From: Denticeps clupeoides
Lineage: Eukaryota; Chordata; Actinopteri; Clupeiformes; Denticipitidae
NCBI RefSeq assembly: GCF_900700375.1
Contig: NW_021629784.1
Location: 1,240,001 to 1,304,000 of the forward strand
Length of the DNA: 64,000 nt
Direction of reading: 5' to 3'
Numbering within the stretch: the stretch's first letter is position 1; every line of letters starts with the position of its first letter. Below, in pieces: positions 11,801-21,958 of this stretch. The notes below the pieces were generated by a model. The model did not search any database and had not been told where the DNA came from. It saw nothing but the letters and a program-made list of their open reading frames with translations. Position numbers and translations under genes: made by a program.

Positions 11801-12311
11801 TTTTACGATTATCATTATTGTAATTGTAAAGTTCTGCTTCCAGCAAACTGATTTCTCTTCATTGATGCACTAATAGTTTCATCTTGTACCTCCCATAGGA
11901 TACAAATCCGGATCTCCAGCAATCATTGATTTCTGGGCTGCGGTGGACATGTTCAGTGAAGAACAGAGAAAGCAGCTGCTGAGATTTGTGACCGGCAGCT
12001 GCACTGTGCCCTACGAAGGATTTGCGGGACTCCGACCTAGAAAGTTCACCATCGTTAATAATGGCTTTGCTTACTATCAACAGCATCTTCCCACGTATGT
12101 TTACTCTTTCTATTGCATGAAATCATATATATTGATTTATATCTGAGTCTGAGTGACTAAATCATGTTTTTAATCTACAATTTAATTCCGATCTTTCAGG
12201 GCTTTTGTCTGCTTCAACAAGCTTTTTCTACAAGAGTACCTAAATGACACAGATATGTACAGGAACCTGCTCGTCGCTATTGAGACCTGCAACACCTTTG
12301 AGATGGCTTAA
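8878..12311 (+). CDS. HECW-like C2-HECT E3 ubiquitin ligase, copy B (WW-less)
   Basis: Thirteen exons: 8878-8959, 9294-9463, 9592-9719, 9809-9909, 10051-10318, 10430-10543, 10680-10832, 10950-11048, 11125-11254, 11342-11488, 11592-11700, 11899-12094, 12200-12311. They total 1809 nt, or 602 codons plus stop. Residues about 28-160 form the C2 domain. Residues about 160-250 are an acidic linker ([11 protein letters not shown]) ending in a HECW-type segment ([18 protein letters not shown]). The rest is HECT, with the catalytic Cys in AFVCFNK and the end NTFEMA. The Thr usually found just before the Cys is Val. A TAG at 11601-11603 opens exon 11; acceptor use at 11602-11603 would remove four codons in frame and leave about 598 residues. 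Otherwise the frame is open. The start is chosen from [10 protein letters not shown] after the TATA box. It is probably the best-preserved copy along with A. Confidence 0.8.
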
Positions 12312-12387
12312 ACAGCTACTTCTGGCTCCAAGCCGATCCAAGGCACTCCGGGGGTACGCAGCCACACAATGTACATTAGTGTAGTAA

Positions 12388-12393
12388 AATAAA
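12388..12393 (+). terminator. Poly(A) signal of gene B
   Basis: AATAAA 77 bp after the stop codon of copy B. The corresponding place in copies C and D reads AATAAC because about 36 bp are missing. Confidence 0.6.
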
Positions 12394-13378
12394 AGGTCCT
12401 GAAACATGCATTTTAACACTGAGCTGACATTGTGTCTTTTTTACATTTCTGTTGTATTATAGAGACCAGCGCTGTCAGTAGCATGTTTGACGCGACCATC
12501 TGTGCATCCCTGGTTTCAAGAGCATAATTGTGGCAAGTTTAACCTTGTTTGAGGTAAATCTGGTTGTATACTGCTGTATTATTACTACTGCATTAGTAAT
12601 AATTCCATAGTACCATCAGTGATTAATCATTATTTGTCTCCGTTTTATAATAAACTAAGTCCTGAAATTCTACTGTTGACCTTTTTGCTCTCTCTGTCTG
12701 AGCTGTCAGATGGAGGGAGGTGCCTGGAAGTTCTCTGGATCAGCACTGGTCCATATTTGCAGCTGCTATTATCTGAAACCAAGGATTCGATCATAAAGTA
12801 TTATAGTGGCATATGCATTTTATAAATTAATAACAGTATTTTTTTCGAACAGGGCAGACCATCAGTGACCAGGAGCGTCCCATGAGGAGAGTTCCGGAGT
12901 CGATAGTGAAGAACCTGGCAGACCATGGAGATTCCGGCTAATTGTGTAGCAGTGTAACTTTTCCCATCTTTAAAAAATAAAATTTTGTTTAATTTGTTGT
13001 AATTATAAAGAACATTTTTGGAGATCACTGCAATATTTTTCTACGACAGAGGAAATTAATATGGGACACGAAAGTGAAAAATCTGATGTCCGCCTACAAA
13101 AATAAATTTTTACATTTATTCAGCCATCTGAAATAGGCTTTAGAAATTAGAAGCCTCAAGCAATCTATAGTACAGCATCTTTGTGATGCTCTGCAGTGCT
13201 GCATACCACATACACACCGGATCATTGAAGGACTGATGATCTTGGAAAACTCAGACTTGTTTTCTTTATGTAGATTTTCTTTATGCTTTTAGTCTGCATG
13301 TTACAACGATATGCAATATGTATTAATATATATTCCCCCGAGCTGACAGGGAAAGGAAGCACAGAGGTGGGATATACT
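12394..13378. other. 3' flank of gene B, no gene seen
   Basis: Downstream sequence repeated in all units. An open frame (12619-12825, starting MINHYLSPFYNK) recurs in each unit, but it has no family resemblance and lies in gene-flank sequence, so I do not call it a gene. Confidence 0.5.
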
Positions 13379-13816
13379 TGTCACGCCCGCTTGCTGACAG
13401 GGGAGAGAAGCGTAGAAGCAGGACATTCTGGGAACGGGTTTTATTATAAAATAAATATAAATATACAATGGTGCGGTGGCCAAGAACGGGAAATAATGGG
13501 GAACAACTAAAACAAACCCGCAGGCATGTGGCGATTGCCAGAACTCAAAACACCAACCAAAAACTCAAGTTCATGCTCAGGTCCACGAAAATGTCGTCCC
13601 TTCCGAAGGGGCGGAAATCTCCGGCTTTTAAGCACTGTCAGGATTGGGTACAGATGAAGAGCCCAGCTGCAGTCAATCCTGACAATACTGGGAATGGGAT
13701 TTTATTAATAATGACACAAAGGAAAATGGCGCAAGGGCTGAAAACGGGAAAAAAGGGGAGAACAAAAACAAACCTGTAGGTTTGTGGAAATTACCAGCTG
13801 CACCTAATCGTGACAA
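13379..13816. repeat. Mirror copy of TGTCACG...CGTGACA dimeric repeat (LTR-like fossil)
   Basis: Inverted counterpart of 744-1281, about 100 bp shorter. It lies at the mirrored place in the other arm, while the corresponding sites in units 1 and 2 (about 28210, 37380, 53345 and 62510) lack it. Broken old element, family uncertain. Confidence 0.5.
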
Positions 13817-14279
13817 TCTATTTAAATTTAACAGTACTGTAACTATTTCAATTACTGTAAAAACGAATGTTAATTATATTTGATTAAGTCGGTTAATTAT
13901 AAATATACTTAACCATTTTTAAACCATTCTTCATGGGATGCTGGGGTACAGGGGTGCTATTCTATACATTTGTATAGTAGAATATTTCAATAATTTGGTA
14001 TACAAGGTTGGTTACTTCATAAAAAAAAACCACTAACATTGGTTAAGCTACATAATGCACTGCTATGTATATCATGCATGACACCTAAATAATAATAATA
14101 ATAAAAAAAAACACTAACAATAATAAAAGTATCATTGTTCAAATCCACAGCCACAATGATTGAGTAATTCTAATCTTTAAGGATAAAATATTAATCAGTG
14201 AAAGAACAAACGAGGTATATTAGTTACATAAAAAATGTTAATTAAAATCAACTAATAATGACCTGCATTAATTCTTCCT

Positions 14280-14730
14280 TATTTGGTCCAAACTTGGATG
14301 GAACAGAGATATTCTGGGGAGCCGGTGTGTTAAAATCGGTGTTGTCACTTTCACACTCTCTGGTCACTGGCTGTAAGAAAACTGCCAACACTTTGAAACT
14401 GCTATGGGTGGTAGTAGCCTAGTGGGTAACACACTCGCCTGTGAACCAGAAGACCCAGGTTCAAATCCCACTTACTACCATTGTGTCCCCGAGAAAGACA
14501 CTTAACCCTAAATTGCTACTGATTGTAAGTTGCTCTGGCTAAGGGTGTCTGATAAATGCTGTAAATGTAAATGTAAACTGCGCTGCAGCACGATGGTCAA
14601 GACCATACAGCAGTTTACCAGGACAGGTTCCACTCAGAACAGGCCTCGCCATGAACCACCACATGTGGCAGGACCGAGAAGGAGCGCGGGGCTCCGCCAC
14701 CCGAGGGAACCTCGGGAAAATCTCATAAGG
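14280..14730 (+). mobile_element. Tc1-like transposon relic, helix-turn-helix part
   Basis: The plus strand encodes MVKTIQQFTRTGSTQNRPRH, matching the second helix-turn-helix and GRPR-like hinge of Tc1 transposases. It is interrupted by a SINE at 14403-14574. Related copies lie at 27240-27500 (minus), 37915-38200 (plus) and 52372-52632 (minus). They form the outer ends of palindromes 2 and 3. Confidence 0.6.
14403..14574 (+). mobile_element. tRNA-derived SINE
   Basis: tRNA-like head (AGCCTAGTGGG as A box, GGTTCAAATCC as B box) and an L2-type tail ending in ATAAATGCTGTAAATGTAAATG. The 7-bp target-site duplication AAACTGC lies at 14396-14402 and 14575-14581. Unit 1 has the empty site at about 38035-38045. 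Confidence 0.85.
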
Positions 14731-14785
14731 ACATTCCCTCCCCACCCTAAAATACCTGTCACCCACGTGGTCAGTAACAAAAACG

Positions 14786-15093
14786 TAAAAGTTGAGGGTA
14801 AAGATAAAAACCATTAAGAGTAAATAGGATAGTTATAATTATAAAACAGTTAAGAAAAAGTAAAAAGATCAAATCTGCCAGGTCAACCTGTGCTAAAAGC
14901 CAGTTTATACATAATACGTTTTTAACAAAGATTTCAAATGCTCTAGAGTTAGTGCTGATCTAACATTCGAAGGGAGAATATTCCAAAGTCTGGGGCCTGA
15001 AATAGCAAATGCGGTCGTAGCAAATTCTCTTCTCATAAAATGGACAGAGCGCCAGTTAGAATACAAACAGTCTTTGTATGCAAATATGGACAA
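14786..15093 (-). mobile_element. LINE 3' fragment (ORF2 C-terminus)
   Basis: The minus strand reads GPRLWNILPSNVRSALTLEH followed by LKSLLKTYYV, the C-terminal pattern of L2/Rex-type non-LTR retrotransposons. Noncoding tail sequence shared with 26787-26905, 38420-38864 and 63105-63431 follows. Confidence 0.65.
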
Positions 15094-15419
15094 TTACAGT
15101 AAACTAAATTGGCTTCACGCTCTGTTTTCTTCAATCACACATAATAAACCCAAACGTTTCCCTTTTCTTCCTTCTTAATACAGCTTCCTGCCTCAAAGAA
15201 CACTGGGAAATACAGTTTAAACATACTTTACATTAACTTGTACATAAACTACAATCTCTACATTAACACAATCATGTGACTACATATCTGCTATTAATAT
15301 AGACCATTTAAAGATTTAGATAGAAAGAGCAGAACTTGAAACTGGATCCTAGGAAGTGGCTGCATTTTAAACAGGTCAGACGTAGAGACTACTGTTCGAG
15401 GCCAAGATATAAAGAGATG

Positions 15420-15545
15420 TATAAGTGCTGCCAGCATTGCTGCAGAGGGGTTGAGGGTCAGAGATCAGACTGTACACCACAAACTGCATCTAATCAGTCT
15501 TCCCAGAAGGAAGCATCTTCTGTAGATGATGCTCAAGAAAGCCGT
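15420..15545 (+). mobile_element. Tc1-like transposon relic, central part
   Basis: The DNA matches the central Tc1 transposase region by eye: AGTGCTGCCAGCATTGCTGC, then a GTCAGAGATCAGACTGTACA segment, then CCCAGAAGGAAGCATCTTCT. It ends in pieces of the usual ATGATGCTCAAGAAAGCC segment. Fragmentary, with no complete catalytic core. Probably the same insertion as the helix-turn-helix part at 14280-14730, split by the LINE. Confidence 0.6.
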
Positions 15546-16192
15546 CCTGTGGTCTATTCTTCTGCTCCAGACCTACACAACTACATCCCGGTGTGCAGTT
15601 TCTCCCCTTGCACACGTTACATTGAATCCCCATAACACACACATCCCGAACCCCAACAGAACATATTTACCCCAACATTGTTAACTATTTGCGGTCCCCG
15701 GGCGCGCCCGTCCCATTGGCGTGTATCTCACCCGCAAGGCATGCTGGTCCCAACTCATGGCCGTCCTCCCACGCCACACTTTATTGTATGTGAAAAACAG
15801 TATGTGAGGCGAGTGGTATGTCTGAATTCCATTCATACTACCCTCATTCATACTATATAGAACATACTGTTTTAACGGAAGCGCAGTACATACAAATTAA
15901 AATGTAGTACCTACTCAAGTAGTATGCGATTTCAGATGCAGCATTAATTTGTGTGCCAAGCATTTGTGTGTCCAAATTTGACCAATCAGATGGACCCTTA
16001 CTATCTTTATACCCGCCTCCCAAGTAGGTGATATAATGCTATTGGCTTGACCGGGCCATGTAATGTAAATATTAATTTTTATGTAAGTGGATGTTGACAA
16101 TATGTTAGTGTTTCTACTACATACCAATTTATTTAAGGCCTGTACACTTTGTTTAATAGTAATTTCTTATTTCATTTTTGTTTAATAATATT
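15546..16192. other. Degenerate repeat sequence, no gene seen
   Basis: Contains a segment (about 15780-16150) repeated at 40250-40740, with the feel of a DNA-transposon-derived MITE (ATACTATATAGAACATACTG). No coding region was recognised. Confidence 0.5.
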
Positions 16193-16193
16193 T

Positions 16194-16253
<60 letters not shown>
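16193..16253. repeat. (AT)n(AC)n microsatellite
   Basis: About 20 bases of alternating AT followed by roughly 40 bases of AC repeats. Confidence 0.95.
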
Positions 16254-16255
<2 letters not shown>

Positions 16256-16460
16256 TATAAAACCGGCAAGGCAAGGAAATATTTTGTTTAAAAGATGCTC
16301 TTGTTTTAAGACACTCTTGTTGAGTGTATGGTTACATGTAAATAAAAAGTAATTTTTCAAAGCAATTCATTTTGCGTTGGCAGATCTATTGTAACAGCAA
16401 ACCAGAAATCAGAACATCTGCTGAGGGTTTTAAGTCATTCATAATGTTTTGAAGTCTAAA

Positions 16461-16638
16461 TATCAGACGCCCTTATCGAGAGCGACTTACAATCAGTAGG
16501 TACAGGGACAGTCCCCCCCCTGGAGCAATTTAGGGTTAAGTGTCTTGCTCAGGGACACAATGGTAGTAATTGGGATTCGAACCTGGGTCTTCTGGTTCAC
16601 AGACGAGTGTCTAACCCACTAGGCCACTACCACCCTGT
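16461..16638 (-). mobile_element. tRNA-derived SINE, truncated
   Basis: Minus-oriented member of the SINE family at 14403-14574: tail GACGCCCTTATCGAGAGCG at left, tRNA-like head ending near 16635. The very end of its tail is missing. Absent from the matching place near 41560. Confidence 0.75.
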
Positions 16639-16884
16639 ATGAACATGACATATATAAAAATGATTTTTTTTAAACAGCTAATAATAATAATAATACTTTA
16701 AAAAGCATTTCTCTTGGGAAATGCTATATCACAAAAAATATTGTTATCGCAATATTCAAACAACAATATCGCATATCGCACCAATATGAGGGGCCGTTTA
16801 GGAAATATTTCAGACTTTTGTTACACAAACACATGTGAAACACACACACATTCACATATGAAACTGACAAGCATGCATTTATAC

Positions 16885-17050
16885 CAGAAGTGGGACAAAG
16901 TCATTGCTTTTCAAGTCACAAGTAAGTCTCAAGTCAAGTGCCAAGTCAAGACAGGCAAGTGTCGAGTCAAGTCCAAAGTCAAGACTGATAAGTCTCAAGT
17001 CAAGTCCTAAGTCCTGCCGTTTGAGTTTCGAGTCCTTTCAAGTCTTTTCA
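16885..17050. mobile_element. hAT-like transposon terminus
   Basis: Starts CAGAAGTGGGACAAAGTC, like many fish hAT elements, and continues with repeated AAGTCTCAAGTCAAGT motifs typical of hAT subterminal regions. Unit 1 has the uninterrupted flank at about 41855. The matching right terminus was not found. Confidence 0.55.
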
Positions 17051-17978
17051 ACCGCAGAATAATAATATAATTTCACCGATCGTGTATGCTTTTAAAATCA
17101 ATTTTTTTATTAAAACAAGTGCAATTGAAACTGCAGAAATAAATAGTGCTGACATTGCACTATTAACTTCATTTTTAACATTTAACTCATATTTTTTAAG
17201 AATATTCTTAATTTTAAACCACTGCTTTACAGAATAAATGCATCAGAAAATACAAGTGCAACTTTAATTATTTGAACAAAAAGTGCTAACATTGTATTTC
17301 CATCACATATTGCATTTCAATTAGTTCCACAGCAGTTTGTCCTGTACTGTAATAAATACATGAACATAATAGACTTAACCGCGGGAAGTGGAAAATAAGA
17401 TGTACTTGTGTTTACCAACTGTTTATTCAGTTAAATAGCAGCATCCATGTTACCACGTCACGTTTGATGTGGTAATTTCACAGTTCGAAGACTTGTTCTC
17501 GCCCCCTACAGTGCAATTCGGCTAGGTATACATCCACGCTAAAATATCAAGGTGAAAGTCATCATAGTGTAGCGGTTCTTCTTCTGCGTTGTGTAACTTT
17601 TTGATTTAGTTTCTTGAACCACAAATGATGAGCTGACACCTAAGAGATTTTCTGTGCAAAGTGTATTCTGTACAAAAAGCAAGGTCGCGTCAGAACATCG
17701 CGACTTTCTGCACCTCTCTCTACAATATACAGTATTAAAAGAACATAAAAAAAATATTCACAAAATAACACACATGCAAAATATTCCTAATATGTACATA
17801 AATTAAAATGAAAGAAATAACTTTTTGCACATAAACCCCACGCCATGTGTCCAAGAGACCTGAACCGGGTCTCAAAAACAAAATAAAAGTCTTTAGAAAA
17901 TAAGAACATAAAAGACACAATAAAGAAGAAATATACTTATAAATCTAACCATTTAACTCCGGCACAATAGCTTGCGTA
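17051..17978. other. Repeat-derived AT-rich stretch, no gene seen
   Basis: Probably hAT internal sequence (to about 17390) followed by a segment (about 17390-17820) that recurs at about 40960-41370 in a different order relative to its neighbours. No gene recognised. Confidence 0.45.
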
Positions 17979-18868
17979 TGTAACCCGTCTTCCCTGGACC
18001 TGTCTCTTCCAGGTACTCTGCGTTGTGATTGTACAGTAGACAGGACACAGGATGGTTGCAACTGACGTTTTTACTGTAACAACTCTGTAACAAATAAAAC
18101 ATGGGCTGTGGATGCAGAGCGTCTCACACAGGGCTCCCCTCTTAAAAGGTAAGAAAGGATCTCACCGGAATCGCCCAATTGATTCCCCATACAAAAAAAT
18201 TTACAAAGTAAATATCTTAAACATCCAATAAAAAACAAATCACTACTCACAAAGTTATTCTATAAATAATTACATAACAATTTGAACATTTACAGTACAA
18301 CAAACATAACTCATTAACATAATACACACTAAACTTCTCCATACATGTAACAAATAAAACATGGGCTGTGCATGCAGAGCGTCTCACACAGGGCTCCCCT
18401 AAAGAAATAAAACGCGCTCGGTGAACGAGGTGCAGCACATGTTCCAAGCGCTAACAATTAGCGCATATGCTAGCGCCGAAATAAAACTATGTCTAACTCT
18501 ATTAAATACTCCCGCTCCATTACTACCGCTCTAACCTACTTCTAAATGGGAAATATACAGCATGATGAAAATTAATTTCGATCCCAGAACAGGTTTATTC
18601 ACTTTTCCCAAATACAGCGTGCCACGACAAACCTACCTCTTAAAAGGTAAGAAAGGATCTGACCGGAGCACGCATGCGCACACAGGTACCCGCGTAATCA
18701 GCCCAATAATGCGCGCTCTTGCACACACACCCAGAACCAAAAGGCAGGAGATATAAAACATAAAAAAAAAAACATATAGAACCAAACAAAATGCACATAA
18801 CAGAAAAAAAGCACAAAATTCCAGAGGTTGCATGTTTTGGTGAATTGCAAATTACATACCCTGTTACA
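17979..18868. mobile_element. Solo LTR (890 bp)
   Basis: Begins TGTAAC and ends GTTACA, with a 4-bp target-site duplication CGTA at 17975-17978 and 18869-18872. It contains a direct repeat of about 54 bp (18087-18140 and 18348-18402) and a second short repeat (CTTAAAAGGTAAGAAAGGAT at about 18140 and 18638). No internal protein region is present, so this is a solo LTR of a retrovirus-like or LTR element. Family not resolved; a fossil. Confidence 0.65.
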
Positions 18869-19258
18869 CGTAGTATAGACCCAGCTCCCAACCCAACTTT
18901 GTGAATAGATTAAGGGCGATATTTTTTTTATCGCCCGATAAGAGTCTCACGTTAACGCCGATACCGGCCCACCACACATATGTATGTGTTGTATGTCTTT
19001 GTAGGTGGCTAAAATACACGTTGCTCCTGACCTCCGTCTACTGTGTGCGATACTGTACATCGACTAATGTTATGTATAAGTACCTCATCCTACCAGGTTT
19101 AAAAAAATCACTTTAATAAGTGTACGAATTAAGGGAGTGAACTCGCAGTGGACAGATTACCAGTTTGCCACGTTAACAGCGAGTTTACAGCCTCACTGAT
19201 TTAACTACACAGCAAAGAAAAGTTAGCAAATAAGCGTTAGCATTTACTCAGAACTTAC

Positions 19259-19437
19259 CGTTCTTTGTGCAACTTCAAATGTCGAACGAAGTTGGAAGTT
19301 GTTGCATCTCCGTCTGTAATCTTCGACCCGCATGTTTTGCATACTGCTATTCGTTTTTTGTTGACCACCTCGTAGTTTTTATATCCGAACGAAACGAAAC
19401 GTTTATGTGAAAGCAGTAATGGGTCGAGGCGCCACAT
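19259..19437 (-). pseudogene. hAT-type BED zinc finger exon
   Basis: The minus strand encodes a roughly 60-residue BED finger: FVSFGYKNYEVV, then CKTCGSKI, then FVRHLKLHKER (C-x2-C ... H-x4-H pattern). A good splice donor (CG/GTAAGT) follows at 19258. BED fingers are the N-terminal DNA-binding part of hAT transposases and ZBED proteins. The rest of the transposase is not found between here and 16885, where a solo LTR intervenes. Likely a remnant of the hAT element whose end is at 16885. Confidence 0.6.
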
Positions 19438-19870
19438 TTGACGAGTTGCGATGTTGCTAGGAAAGCAGGAGTTGCACAGGGGAGTGATCCGAGATCACGA
19501 TAGGATGATATTGACTATTTGTGACGCAAGACAGAAACCTACTATCAATAAAAAAAAAGTCTATTCTTGAGTATGGATGATGGACAGGTGAGAAAAATGA
19601 ATATTGCTGGGAGGTGGGGTTAGTATACCTCCAGGGGTCAAACAATTTGTAGGATTCCATAAATGACAAAACAGCTGATGCGAACTTGGACACAATCTTG
19701 GACAGTGTGGGATTCGATCTGTCTAGATTTGGCTGCAGGACCAGGTTGAAGTCACCCCCCAGAATTAAGTGATATGTGTCTAGGTGTGGGAGCTTAGCAA
19801 AAAAGGTGCAAAAGAACTGTGGGTCGTCCCAGTTGGGGCTGTACACATTTGCTAAAACTACATTAAATCC

Positions 19871-20048
19871 ATTTACAGCATTTATCAGACGCCCTTATCC
19901 AGAGCGACTTACAATCAGTAGTGACAGGGACAGTCCCCCCTGGAGCAACTTAGGGTTAAGTGTCTTGCTCAGGGACACAATGGTAGTAAGTGGGATTTGA
20001 ACCTGGGTCTTCTGGTTCATAGACAAGTGTGTTACCCATTAGGCTACT
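19871..20048 (-). mobile_element. tRNA-derived SINE inside L1 endonuclease
   Basis: Member of the 14403-14574 family in minus orientation, flanked by target-site duplication AAATCC (19865-19870, 20049-20054). The unit 2 copy of the L1 (near 46275) has the empty site. Confidence 0.85.
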
Positions 20049-20454
20049 AAATCCACATAGCTTCCCTATAACTATGACAAACCTGCCTTTGGTATCTGAT
20101 ATTACAGACTCGTTTACAAATGAAACCCCCTTTCTTATCAATATCGCTGCACCCCTTGATCTGTCCCCATATTCAGAGTGGAAGATATGATCTACCCAGC
20201 CTCTATTTAATTTTGAGTGTCCATTAACTCAAAGATGAGTCTCCTGTAGAAATATAATCTCAGGGGCCAGTGCTTTCAGATGGGAAAAAACCCTGCAACG
20301 TTTTATAGGGTGGTGCAACCCTTTAATATTCCATCTTACAAAACGCAGTGAGCCCCGTTAAAACCAGCCATATCGTAGATAGCCTAAGCAGTCCCACACA
20401 CTGAGAAGGGGAAGGGGGAGGGAGAAAGTAAATAAATAAAACAATAATGATAAA

Positions 20455-21958
20455 CTAGAAGCCAAAATTCCAGGGGAAATTTTGATGGGTCTGTCCGGGC
20501 ATTGGTCACAGCTGCGGGCATGGAATTTGTAAAATGGGGCTTCTTTACTGTGGTAAGTTTTATTTTACAAATCCGTTGTTTCTTTACGTTTGACGGTCTT
20601 CGCGTGGCGGTCTTTAATGTTCTTTAATGTTCTTTTTTGCCATTCTCAGCACAATAATAAATGAATGGTCTGTCTTCCTGACAGACCCAACTAGAAGCCA
20701 AAATTCCAGGGGAAATTTTTATGGGTCTGTCCGGGCATTGGTCACAGCTGCGGGCATGGGATTTGTAAAATGGGGCTTCTTTACTGTGGTACTGCAGTAT
20801 CACTTCAAAGAAGTTTTATTTTACAAATGCTACCAATGCTAAAATTAGCGATCAATACATTCCAATGGGAAATGACCCTGTTTCAGCGTTAATAGCTCGG
20901 CCAGGCCCAGTCCGATCGCTTATAAAAGTAATAGCACACCTCACACAACAAAGTTCTAATTTTTGATATATAGCACGCCGGTGTGCGTGCTTCGGTACGA
21001 CCCGCATTAATTGCCGAAAAAAGGCTATAATAATAAATAAATAAACTTTTTTCGCGCATTTACACTTTTTTGTTTTCCCAAGTTTGTGCATGATCCGTAA
21101 GTCAGACGGAGATAAACCATACGTCAAATCGTCGGCCATGGCGAGATCTACGAGACGACATCAATATCTTCTTTGTATGTCAAACCGTCTGGACACAAAC
21201 TCCAAAAAAGTCCAATTTTGGGCTAGAATAATAAACGCGTTCCAAAAACGCTTTTTGGCTAATTGCGCGCGGACCGTAAATCCGGCCGAGCCGAGCCATA
21301 CGTCAAACCGTGCGTAACGACAAGCCGCACGATTTGATATGAGATTCGTGTGTGTGCTGTGAAGCGTTTCATCGCAAATTCTTGGAAACCAGATTTTTTC
21401 ACACTTTTAATGTTTTGGACGCGATTTGTGGCCCTCCTGTAATCCCCAAAGAAGCAACCAATATGTCATTGTGTGTGGAGAGGTCAGGCCTTCGGCCTGA
21501 CCTCTCCGTTTTTTTTGTGCGTCTCACGGCCTTAGCGTGGCAGCCACAAATGCGAGACATGGCCTTTTTGGCCTTCTTCCCTATTTCTCATGTTTTCCTG
21601 ACCACTGTTGGCGGTAGCAACACGTCCAATATGTCAGATCGTGTGTCTCAGCGAGGCCTTCGGCCTCGCCTCGACTCCCGTGTCTCTAGCTTTTACGGCT
21701 GGTCACAGGGAGCTGAAAACCTCTTCCTCTGCGCAACAGTAAACCACACTTTTTACGCTTTGAACCCGATTTGTGGACGGACCTTGCGACCTACCAAAAC
21801 AAAAAATATATCACCGTGTGCGGAGTCACCTTCGGCCTGACCACTCCGTTGTTTCTTTACGTTTGACGGTCTTCGCGTGGCGGTCTTTAACGTGAGACAT
21901 GTTCTTTTTTGCCATTCATAGCACAATAATAAATGGTCTGTCTTCCTGACAGACCCAA
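20455..21958. mobile_element. Hairpin-rich non-autonomous element, tandem
   Basis: Inserted in the L1; the uninterrupted version is at about 46680. It is built of a short copy (about 20455-20690) and a long one (about 20691-21958). Both start CTAGAAGCCAAAATTCC and end with the hairpin GGTCTGTC-TTCCT-GACAGACC. The long copy holds two perfect palindromes (GAGAGGTCAGGCC/GGCCTGACCTCTC near 21478-21507; GCGAGGCC/GGCCTCGC near 21651-21670) and a degenerate third near 21820-21848. No transposase was recognised. A short inverted motif TGGGTCTGTC/GACAGACCCA could be part of the termini. Class unresolved. Confidence 0.5.

Larger units (their letters stand above)
8406..14127. repeat. Right arm of large inverted repeat (palindrome 1)
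   Basis: Reverse complement of 437-6478. It carries the intact-looking promoter and exons of gene B and the 3' flank with the mirrored LTR-like repeat at 13379-13816. Beyond about 14127 the right side continues into Tc1 sequence that is also part of palindromes 2 and 3, whereas the left side switches to an L1-like fragment. Confidence 0.9.

Noticed and set aside
8878-12311. Assignment to SMURF, ITCH or NEDD4 instead of HECW
   Set aside because: The C2 motifs ([15 protein letters not shown]) and HECT stretches such as [19 protein letters not shown] and [13 protein letters not shown] fit HECW better by memory; a tree would settle it.
12619-12825. Recurring 68-codon frame starting MINHYLSPFYNK in all units
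   Set aside because: Part of the duplicated 3' flank; resembles no protein and is kept only as far as the DNA itself is kept.
14403-14480. tRNA gene suggested by A-box and B-box motifs
   Set aside because: The boxes are the head of a SINE with an L2-type tail and target-site duplications; the same holds at 16461, 19871, 27960, 45275, 50099 and 53092.
16849-17010. Lys/Ser-rich coding repeat
   Set aside because: The AAGTCAAGTC repeats are hAT subterminal repeats, not protein-coding.
21352-21840. 162-codon open frame
   Set aside because: It lies in the hairpin-rich element, spans its palindromes, and shows no protein family features.
20455-21958. Helitron
   Set aside because: A 3' hairpin is present, but TC start, CTRR end and A|T insertion could not be shown; left as unclassified.
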